Shown here one piece after another: positions 53,871 to 60,031 of a DNA stretch of 60,031 nt; within the stretch, counting starts at the first letter, position 1; every line of letters begins with the position of its first letter. This DNA comes from Bacteroidota bacterium (lineage in GTDB: Bacteria; Bacteroidota; Bacteroidia; Chitinophagales; Chitinophagaceae). The stretch spans positions 1 to 60,031 of the forward strand of contig JAFDYD010000025.1 in assembly GCA_018267615.1 (NCBI GenBank), written 5' to 3'. The position numbers were made by a program, and so were the translations under genes. Under the pieces are notes generated by a model. That model saw nothing but the letters and a program-made list of their open reading frames with translations. It searched no databases and was not told the DNA's origin.

Positions 53871-54590
53871 TTATCCTCTCTTCGAAACACTGCTTGATCC
53901 ACTTGATTTCAGTTCCTTGATCACTCCATTTCCTTTGTAAGAAATATCGCTGCCACCACTTGCATGAGCGCTTAGTTCTTTATTCACATTCAACTGCGCG
54001 TCGCTACCACCGCTGGAAGAAATATGACAATTGTCGGTGACGAGGTCATATCCATGAAAATCGCTGCCGCCACTGGCATCGATATCCAGGTTTGTAACGC
54101 TTCCTGAAATATCAACATCCGATCCGCCACTTTGATCGATACCAAGATCGGTTACATTCAATTTGCCTTTCAAATCACTTCCACCGGATAAGTTAACATC
54201 CAGCTTATCAGATTTGATACTGCCTTCGATGTTTATATCTGATCCACCGGAAGCGCCAAGCTTATCCAGCGTTTTTGCGGACACATAAGCTTTCATTTTC
54301 AAATTATGCCATCCCCAGTGAAATCCATCATGGTGATCAAGGTAAATTTTGAGTACGCCATTTTCCACTTCCGTTCTGATGCGGTCGCGTACATCAAGAT
54401 CGTTTGAGCTGACAGCTACCGCCTCATCACCCTGGCTCAGGTAGAGGTCAATGCCACCGGAAACCTGGATAGCATGAAATCCTTTCACATTGCGGGTTTG
54501 CACATTTTTATCGTTGATAATGCGCGAAGATTGGGCAATCGACATCACAGTCATAGAAGCAAAAACAATCAGCAGAGAGATTCTTTTCAT
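53871..54590 (-). CDS. Head-GIN domain (DUF2807) protein, SGGSD type
   Basis: A 239-residue paralogue, first of the three in transcription order. After a signal peptide (MKRISLLIVFASMTVMSIAQ) it shows VKGFHAIQVSGGIDLYLSQGDEAVAVSS, then the repeat SGGSD (GASGGSDINIEG, NLSGGSDLKG, DQSGGSDVDISG, DASGGSDFHGYD, SSSGGSDAQL, HASGGSDISY). ATG 54590 is used because it opens the signal peptide; the frame extends to 54614. The recurrent CCATTTTG-like element may lie about 47 bases upstream. Confidence 0.9.
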   Translation of the reverse strand: MKRISLLIVFASMTVMSIAQSSRIINDKNVQTRNVKGFHAIQVSGGIDLYLSQGDEAVAVSSNDLDVRDRIRTEVENGVLKIYLDHHDGFHWGWHNLKMKAYVSAKTLDKLGASGGSDINIEGSIKSDKLDVNLSGGSDLKGKLNVTDLGIDQSGGSDVDISGSVTNLDIDASGGSDFHGYDLVTDNCHISSSGGSDAQLNVNKELSAHASGGSDISYKGNGVIKELKSSGSSSVSKRG

Positions 54591-54636
54591 ACAATTAATT
54601 TTTACGAAAGACACGGTTATTTAAATAATGTTGCTT

Positions 54637-54660
54637 GGCCGGCAAAGCGGCGTTTTGTAG
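54637..54660. promoter_or_regulatory. Possible third CCATTTTG-type element
   Basis: GGCCGGCAAAGCGGCGTTTTGTAG aligns loosely with 43201-43222 (GGTAAGAGGCGTTTTGTA). The match is weaker than that between copies 1 and 2. It is 47 bases upstream of the first head-GIN gene on the minus strand. Confidence 0.3.
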
Positions 54661-54669
54661 TATGACGCA

Positions 54670-54698
54670 TTGCATCTTCAAATGTTACACTATATTTG
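54670..54698 (+). promoter_or_regulatory. Bacteroidota-type promoter of the TPP riboswitch-receptor unit
   Basis: TTG (54670-54672) and, 18 bases on, TATATTTG (54691-54698), an exact TAnnTTTG box. Transcription would begin near 54705, just before the palindrome 54711-54763 and the riboswitch. Confidence 0.65.
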
Positions 54699-54710
54699 CC
54701 TTGCTTTTGC

Positions 54711-54763
54711 TTTCTAAAGTCACTTTTCCAAAGTTTTAAACTTTGGAAAAGTGACTTTAGAAA
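54711..54763. repeat. Perfect 26-bp palindrome directly upstream of the TPP riboswitch
   Basis: Arms 54711-54736 and 54738-54763 are exact reverse complements around a single base. The element lies between the promoter and the riboswitch, so it would form the 5' hairpin of the leader RNA. Unlike other palindromes in the window it is at a 5' end. Confidence 0.9.
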
Positions 54764-54778
54764 GTTTAAATCTTCAGT

Positions 54779-54870
54779 TTACCGGGGTGCTGATTCCGCC
54801 ACATGCGGAAAAGGCTGAGATAATACCCGTTGAACCTGACCAGGATAATGCCTGCGCAGGGAGGTGGTTT
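54779..54870 (+). promoter_or_regulatory. TPP (THI-box) riboswitch
   Basis: The conserved core is all present: GGGGTGCT, then a variable P3 hairpin (ttccgc/gcggaa), GGCTGAGATAATACCC, then GTTGAACCTGA, CCAGGATAATGCCTGCG and CAGGGAGG. It binds thiamine pyrophosphate and shuts down the gene downstream. Behind it, aaattaatt (54987-54995) and its complement (55005-55013) can form a 9-bp hairpin just before the ATG of the receptor, which would suit control of translation start. Confidence 0.96.
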
Positions 54871-55015
54871 TCTTTATTAAGTCCTCTTCACGTACATGCA
54901 TTTTTCCGTAAAGCAAATTGTTTTATTCATCGTGAAATGCCGGAGATAGCCATCATTTTGATGTTTATCGCCCTACGTTTCCGAACAAATTAATTGACTC
55001 AATAAATTAATTTTT

Positions 55016-57454
55016 ATGAAACTGCTTTTAGGAATTTTTTTGATGATGAGTTTTCATTTGGTATTTGCGCAAAGCCATCCCAGCGTTAAAATTACAGATG
55101 CTAAAACCAGAGTTGCACTCGCAGGCGCCAGCATCGAAGTAGGTAACACCCGCAGCGCATTCACTGACGATGCAGGTATTTTTGAATTGCCTGCAAACAA
55201 AGATGGTAAATATAATATCAGGATTTCGAACATTGGTTATCGTACACTGGACACCGTTATTGAATTTTCAGGGAATGGACCGCAGATCATTTCGCTTACG
55301 AGAATTGATCTTTTCATGCAACCGATCGAAGTAAGAGCAATCCGCGCCGGAGATAAAACTCCTTTCACCAAAACCAATATTTCAAAAAAAGACATTGAAA
55401 AAAATAATCTTGGCCAGGATCTTCCTTTTATCCTAAACCAAACTCCTTCTGTAGTTATAAACTCTGACGCAGGTAACGGTGTGGGGTATACGGGAATTTA
55501 TATCCGCGGCACAGACGCTACCCGCATTAATATGACCTTAAACGGTCTTCCTTATAACGATGCAGAATCGCAGGGCATTTATTTTGTCGATCTTCCTGAT
55601 TTCGCCTCGTCGGTAAACAGTATACAAGTCCAGCGCGGTGTTGGAACTTCCTCCAATGGCGCCGGCGCATTCGGAGCTTCGATGAATTTTTCTACGAATG
55701 AATTTAACGCGAATCCTTATGCGGAATTCAACAACAGCTATGGTTCATTCAATACATGGAAAAACACGATCAAAGTAGGATCGGGATTGATTGGTGATCA
55801 CTTTACAATCGATGCAAGACTGTCGCGTATCAGCAGCGACGGTTTTATAGACAGAGCCGCGACTACTTTAAGATCCTTCCAGATTTCCACCGCATGGCTC
55901 GATAAAAATTCTTCAATCAGGTTCAATGTCATCTCCGGTACAGAAAAAACGTATCAGGCATGGAACGGAATTCCCGCGGCAAAAGTGGAAGGCGATAAAG
56001 TTGCACTCGACAAACATTACGCCGATAATGTAGGATCACTTTATTTCACCGTGCAGGATTCTTTAAATCTATATCAGTCGAATAACCGCACGTACAATTA
56101 TTTTACTTATAAAAATCAAACTGATAATTACCAGCAGGACCACTACCAGTTATTCTTCAATCACCAATTCAACGAAGAAATTTCATTAAACACTGCCGGA
56201 TTTTTAACGCGCGGAAGAGGATATTATGAAGAATATAAATCACATGCGAACTATGCCGATTATGGATTACCCGATCCTGTTTACCAGGGAAGTTCAATTT
56301 CTCAAACTGATCTCGTGAGACAAAAATGGCTGGATAATTATTTTTATGGTGGAATTTTTTCACTTCAATATAAAAAAGCAGATACAAAGTTCACAACCGG
56401 CGGAGGTTGGTATCGATATAATGGAAAACACTATGGGAATGTGATCTGGGCGCAAAATGGCGGCGTCCCAAATGACTATCGCTATTATTACGAACCCGCC
56501 GACAAAACCGATTTTAATATCTATGCGAAATTTCAGCAGCAGTTCGCGCAGCATTGGAATGCATTTGCGGATATACAATACCGTGGTATTAATTATTCTA
56601 TTGATGGTTTTGATGACAACCCCTCCATCATCATCGATAAAAAATATCATTTTCTAAATCCAAAAGCCGGTATCACTTATAACAATCGCGACTGGGAATT
56701 ATATTTTTCATATTCACAAGCAAGTCATGAACCAAACCGGGATGATTTTGAAGCCGGCGTAAATGAACAACCAAAACCTGAAAGGCTACATGATTTTGAA
56801 TTGGGACTTCAACAGAAAAATATACACTATTCATGGGGAGCCACTTTATATTATATGTTGTATCATGACCAACTTGTGCTCACAGGAAAAATCAATGATG
56901 TAGGATCATACACGCGCACAAATATTCCACGCAGCTATAGGGCGGGAATAGAATTACAGGGAATGGTAAAACCGAATAATTGGTTTGATATAAACGCGAA
57001 TCTCACTTTGAGTAGCAACAAAGTTTTAGACTACACTGAATATATCGATGATTACGACAACGGCGGACAAAAAACTTTTACCTACAAAAAAACAGATATT
57101 GCTTTTTCGCCTGCAGTTGTCGGCGCAGCAACAATAGATTTCTTTCCAGTAAAAAATCTTCAATGCAGCCTCATCGGAAAATACGTGGGAAAGGAATATC
57201 TTGATAATTCACAAAAAGAAGATCGTAAGCTGGATGGATACTATGTACAAAATTTGAGGTTCATATACACGATCAAAACAAAACCTGTTGGCGAAACCAA
57301 TATTGTCTTCCAACTCAATAATGTATTCAATAAGAAATATGAACCAAATGGATATACTTATAGTTACTATTACGGCAACGAGCTAACCACTGAAAAATTT
57401 TTGTTTCCCATGGCAGGGATAAATTTTATGATGGCCGTTAATATCAAGATATAA
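55016..57454 (+). CDS. TPP-riboswitch-controlled TonB-dependent outer membrane receptor (probable thiamine uptake)
   Basis: An 812-residue TonB-dependent receptor. After the signal peptide (to about residue 19) come a carboxypeptidase-like domain (VKITDAKTRVALAGASIEVG), the plug (FILNQTPSVVINSDAGNGVGYTGIYIRGTDATRINMTLNGLPYNDAESQGIYFVDLPDFASSVNSIQVQRG, stated by parts) and a 22-strand-type barrel ending in MAVNIKI. It is not SusC type and has no SusD. The TPP riboswitch in its leader strongly points to uptake of thiamine or a derivative, as for the known THI-box OMP receptors of Bacteroidota. No PnuT-type inner membrane carrier or thiamine kinase follows; the next gene is on the other strand. 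Confidence 0.92.
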   Translation: MKLLLGIFLMMSFHLVFAQSHPSVKITDAKTRVALAGASIEVGNTRSAFTDDAGIFELPANKDGKYNIRISNIGYRTLDTVIEFSGNGPQIISLTRIDLFMQPIEVRAIRAGDKTPFTKTNISKKDIEKNNLGQDLPFILNQTPSVVINSDAGNGVGYTGIYIRGTDATRINMTLNGLPYNDAESQGIYFVDLPDFASSVNSIQVQRGVGTSSNGAGAFGASMNFSTNEFNANPYAEFNNSYGSFNTWKNTIKVGSGLIGDHFTIDARLSRISSDGFIDRAATTLRSFQISTAWLDKNSSIRFNVISGTEKTYQAWNGIPAAKVEGDKVALDKHYADNVGSLYFTVQDSLNLYQSNNRTYNYFTYKNQTDNYQQDHYQLFFNHQFNEEISLNTAGFLTRGRGYYEEYKSHANYADYGLPDPVYQGSSISQTDLVRQKWLDNYFYGGIFSLQYKKADTKFTTGGGWYRYNGKHYGNVIWAQNGGVPNDYRYYYEPADKTDFNIYAKFQQQFAQHWNAFADIQYRGINYSIDGFDDNPSIIIDKKYHFLNPKAGITYNNRDWELYFSYSQASHEPNRDDFEAGVNEQPKPERLHDFELGLQQKNIHYSWGATLYYMLYHDQLVLTGKINDVGSYTRTNIPRSYRAGIELQGMVKPNNWFDINANLTLSSNKVLDYTEYIDDYDNGGQKTFTYKKTDIAFSPAVVGAATIDFFPVKNLQCSLIGKYVGKEYLDNSQKEDRKLDGYYVQNLRFIYTIKTKPVGETNIVFQLNNVFNKKYEPNGYTYSYYYGNELTTEKFLFPMAGINFMMAVNIKI

Positions 57455-57475
57455 AAATTTCGAGCAGAAAGGAAT

Positions 57476-57536
57476 AGAGCGGAGAAACAAAGCGCAGAGC
57501 GAAGGTTAGGCGCACTCCGCTCTGTTTCTACGCTCT
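57476..57536. terminator. Palindrome between convergent genes (GGAGAAACAGAG family, copy 4)
   Basis: Arms 57476-57501 and 57511-57536 (26 bases) are reverse complements with four differences around a 9-base loop, the most decayed of the four copies. It lies between the ends of the TonB receptor (57454) and the BlaR1-like gene (57548). Confidence 0.8.
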
Positions 57537-57547
57537 GTTAATAAGTG

Positions 57548-59491
57548 TTATTGCTTGTCGTCGATCTGAAGAGACATAATTCTTGATTGCCCCGATCCCT
57601 GAAATGAGATCCGTGCATTTTCGTTCTTTAGATATTTTTCTTTGTACCGGGAAAACACGGGCTGTGGCTGTTTTACGCCATTCACGATAAGTCCTGTCTT
57701 ATCCAATGAAAGTGAAATATTTTTTTCGTTTTTAACGATACCATCTTTTTTTAGATCGGAAACGATTCCGGTAATCACATTATCCGAGAAAAGTTTATCC
57801 TTTTCTGCTTTTTCTCTTTCATCCCGGGCTAATACCATTTCTGCTTCTGCGCGTTCGTTCGCCTCTTTTGCTTCCAGCATTACGCTTTGAGATTCTCCAA
57901 GAGCTCTGTCCACTTGTAATTTTTCGTCCTCCGCACTTTTCTTGCGCATTTCTGCATCGGCCATCGCTTTTTCTGCGGAAATTTTTTCTGCACTTGCTGC
58001 GGCATATGCCCTTTCCGCATCTATTTTTCCTTTTGCCGCGCGCTCTCTTGTCTCCTTAACAATTTTATCAATGGTATTTTGATACTCCGGAATTTTTTCA
58101 TCAGGAATTCTTTTACCGTCTATATATAGCTCAGTAACTTTTCCGTGAATGAAAACGATTTCATATTTTTTCCCGCTTACAGTTTCTTCTATGATGCCGC
58201 GAAAAGAATCATCCGTGTAAGAATAGGGCAATGTATCTCTTTTAAGCAGCCCTGCAACAGGCGCCTCACCAACCGGGGGCAACGATGCCGCCGCTTTCAC
58301 AAAGGATTCGACAGGCTCCGGTTTTTGCGGAACACCGGCAATCTCTTTTGGAAAATTCGCGATGCCATCGATCGCAGCGACGGGCTGCACCGCTTCTTTA
58401 GTTATTGCTTCCGGCTTCGGAGGCATCGGTGGTCTTTTGTGATTTTGCGCAAATACTACAGTAAGCAATCCGGTTACAACGAGTCCGGATGTTAAAAAAA
58501 TCTTTTGCATAATGTTTAATGTTTTATTGTCGTTTTGAAGTATTCGTTTCGCTCTTTGCAACAGTTGATTCTTTTTTCCCGGAAAAGCAATCGCGTAGCT
58601 TGAGTTTTTGATATTATATTCCTGGAATGCGACCAGAGCGCTGACAAATTGTTTTTTATTTTTTGTGTGATTGATCGCGATATCGTCGCAACAATTTTCT
58701 CTTTCTTCCCGGATCAAAGATGATATCCAAAGAACCCCCGGATTGAAGAAGAAAATTGCTTCAGCAAAACTTTGCGCAAGATTGACCAGGTAATCCTTAC
58801 GCTTGATATGTGCAAGCTCATGTAATAAAACAGCCTCCACTTGTTCGGCGGGCAATTTCATGAGCAAACCGAAAGGAAATAATATTACTGGTTTTAAAAA
58901 TCCTGTCATCAGCGGAACTTTTACTATCTCAGATTCCAATAACAGAATATTTTTTTTGATTTGCAGCCGATCGGAGAGCTCCATTACTTTTGCCTGCCAG
59001 TAAGCGGGCGAAGAATTTATTCTGTAGTGCCTGATTCGATGTGCATATCCAATGTCTGCGAGCAATTTGACAAAACGAACACTGAAAATAATAAACCAGA
59101 TAACGACTACCAGTAATGCATGTGCGCTTAAATAATTTGCTACTTCTCTGATATAATGTTTTCCTTGGGTTACCAGGGATGAAACTTGCTCCTGTTGTTG
59201 TGTAATATTTGTTTGGGCAATATTATTTGCGATGGCCGAAATAGTTCCGCGATACTCCTTACCTGAAGCAGATTTTAATTCTTTACTAAATGTAAAACCA
59301 GCAATCACCAGGAATAAAAAAAACAAAAACGAAAGTAAGTTATATCTCAAGGCCGAGGAAGATTTCCTGGTAAACACAATCACGATTCCGCAGGCAATGG
59401 CAACCAGCAATCCCTGCCATAATGAATGGATCAAAGTCCAGCAAATTGCCTGGATCATTTCATCAGAGAGCAATTGTCTTAGTGCGTTCAT
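57548..59491 (-). CDS. BlaR1/MecR1-like M56 metallopeptidase sensor
   Basis: A 647-residue membrane protein. The first 350 residues hold the M56 peptidase module with membrane helices and the zinc motif HELAH (224-228) plus EERENCCDD downstream; a fourth hydrophobic segment is at about 332-348. The C-terminal 300 residues contain no penicillin-binding sensor domain. Instead there is a Pro-rich linker, a beta segment (YEIVFIHGKVTELYIDGKRIP), a long Ala/Glu/Lys-rich coiled coil (about 480-585) and a short beta tail. It probably cleaves or inactivates the BlaI-type repressor encoded upstream in response to an unknown periplasmic signal. BlaI-type and BlaR1-type genes are 22 bases apart. Confidence 0.9.
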   Translation of the reverse strand: MNALRQLLSDEMIQAICWTLIHSLWQGLLVAIACGIVIVFTRKSSSALRYNLLSFLFFLFLVIAGFTFSKELKSASGKEYRGTISAIANNIAQTNITQQQEQVSSLVTQGKHYIREVANYLSAHALLVVVIWFIIFSVRFVKLLADIGYAHRIRHYRINSSPAYWQAKVMELSDRLQIKKNILLLESEIVKVPLMTGFLKPVILFPFGLLMKLPAEQVEAVLLHELAHIKRKDYLVNLAQSFAEAIFFFNPGVLWISSLIREERENCCDDIAINHTKNKKQFVSALVAFQEYNIKNSSYAIAFPGKKNQLLQRAKRILQNDNKTLNIMQKIFLTSGLVVTGLLTVVFAQNHKRPPMPPKPEAITKEAVQPVAAIDGIANFPKEIAGVPQKPEPVESFVKAAASLPPVGEAPVAGLLKRDTLPYSYTDDSFRGIIEETVSGKKYEIVFIHGKVTELYIDGKRIPDEKIPEYQNTIDKIVKETRERAAKGKIDAERAYAAASAEKISAEKAMADAEMRKKSAEDEKLQVDRALGESQSVMLEAKEANERAEAEMVLARDEREKAEKDKLFSDNVITGIVSDLKKDGIVKNEKNISLSLDKTGLIVNGVKQPQPVFSRYKEKYLKNENARISFQGSGQSRIMSLQIDDKQ

Positions 59492-59513
59492 ACAAATAAT
59501 TTATTATGATCGA

Positions 59514-59915
59514 TTATTCTTTATCAAATTTGTTGAGCAAGTCTTTAATTGCCTGCAATTCTTTCTTCGAAGTTTTTTTATTACCCAGCAACTGCATCAA
59601 CAAACTACTCGGCGAACCATTATACATTGTATCAACAAAGCGATCCAGTAAATAACTCTTTGTTTTCTGTTCTTCCAGCGCAGCACTATAAATATGTTTC
59701 ATATTGCTTTCATCTCTCTTCAATATTCCTTTTTCTACCATGATCTGCATCAGCTTCAATGTAGAAGTATATTGAACAGCACGTTTCTCCTCATTCAGTT
59801 GGTTGTTTACAAAGCGAACGTTAGAAGGTCCGTGCTTCCACAAAACCTGTAATATTTCCAATTCAGATTTAGTGGGTTCTATCTTTTGACTGGTTTCTTT
59901 TTTTTCCGGCTTCAT
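59514..59915 (-). CDS. BlaI/MecI/CopY-family repressor
   Basis: A 133-residue winged-helix repressor of the BlaI/MecI family: SELEILQVLWKHGPSNVRFVNNQL, AVQYTSTLKLMQIMVEKGILKRD and a C-terminal dimerisation region (LLMQLLGNKKTSKKELQAIKDLLNKF). Such repressors bind palindromic operators and are removed by a BlaR1-type protease. The gene is first in the unit with the BlaR1-like gene. ATG 59915 is taken as start; the frame reaches 59948 but would need TTG there and would begin in the candidate operator. Confidence 0.93.
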   Translation of the reverse strand: MKPEKKETSQKIEPTKSELEILQVLWKHGPSNVRFVNNQLNEEKRAVQYTSTLKLMQIMVEKGILKRDESNMKHIYSAALEEQKTKSYLLDRFVDTMYNGSPSSLLMQLLGNKKTSKKELQAIKDLLNKFDKE

Positions 59916-59930
59916 GGTATAAAGGTAGGA

Positions 59931-59951
59931 AATTTTTCGTACGAACAAATT
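59931..59951. promoter_or_regulatory. Candidate operator of the BlaI-type repressor
   Basis: The perfect 10-base palindrome ttcgtacgaa (59936-59945) sits in a longer quasi-palindrome, 16 bases upstream of the repressor start codon. Position and symmetry suit autoregulation; the typical TACA-TGTA sequence of BlaI sites is not evident. Confidence 0.4.
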
Positions 59952-60031
59952 TTTACCTTATTTTTTTTATTTTTTTAACAAATGTGTTGAATGGCGATTA
60001 ATATTGTCTGAACCGGGATTGTAAACGATTT

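Noticed and set aside
54751..54993. An 80-codon open frame between the palindrome and the TonB receptor
   Set aside because: It is the translated TPP riboswitch; the RNA structure accounts for the conservation.
57548..59915. BlaR1/BlaI-like pair as a beta-lactam resistance locus
   Set aside because: The sensor lacks a penicillin-binding domain and no beta-lactamase gene is adjacent.

Overview
The window looks like a chromosome segment of a Bacteroidota bacterium, most likely from the Chitinophagaceae or a close relative. The evidence is two SusC/SusD pairs, a one-protein hybrid two-component regulator (HTCS), type IX-style secreted proteins, head-GIN (DUF2807) proteins, a LytTR protein, promoters of the TTTG-N19-TAnnTTTG type, weak ribosome binding sites and AT-rich intergenic DNA. 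No taxonomic marker gene is complete enough to name a genus. Gene calls come from reading translations and motifs, not from database searches.

Layout. 1-1.2 kb: a lytic transglycosylase. 1.4-3.9 kb (minus): an exported enolase-superfamily dehydratase and an exported RraA-type protein. 4.6-17.4 kb (plus): SusC, SusD, sulfatase, PstS-like binding protein, second sulfatase, a 40-residue membrane peptide, a sterol desaturase/fatty acid hydroxylase-type di-iron enzyme and a GMC flavoprotein with a cysteine cluster. This SusCD locus has no glycoside hydrolase or polysaccharide lyase, so it is probably built for a sulfate ester that is not an ordinary glycan. It is my best candidate for an undescribed system. 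Both sulfatases lack the histidine of the second sulfatase signature. 17.5-21.6 kb (minus): the HTCS. 22.1-31.0 kb: a second SusC/SusD pair and a large FG-GAP/ASPIC lipoprotein. 31.1-32.2 kb: a membrane class III cyclase. 32.4-39.6 kb: a 'planctomycete-type' cassette of PSCyt1/DUF1549/DUF1553 lipoprotein, DUF1501 protein, NHL propeller and a DUF2231-cytochrome-LRR-chitobiase-like fusion.

39.6-47.7 kb holds mixed genes: LytTR, a tandem DUF4242 protein, an SDR overlapping an EXPERA membrane protein, an ORF6N protein, a DUF4954 beta-helix protein and a large T9SS-type secreted protein. 48-51.2 kb is housekeeping on the minus strand: a small lipoprotein, der, era and initiator tRNA-fMet, with a decayed partial copy of the tRNA beside it. 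51.4-60 kb: an esterase lipoprotein, three tandem head-GIN paralogues, a TPP riboswitch in front of a TonB-dependent receptor (probable thiamine uptake), and a BlaR1/BlaI-like pair.

A striking genome-level feature is a series of about 15 long, often near-perfect palindromes between genes, mostly just after stop codons. They are made of short repeated words and fall into several families. One family (17.4, 31.0, 32.2 and 57.5 kb) shows paired, compensating substitutions between its arms. Two others have arms with unequal numbers of the repeated word. Two further recurrent motifs look like operators: a 67-base element at 15.6 and 21.6 kb, and a CCATTTTG-type element at 43.2, 47.8 and perhaps 54.6 kb.
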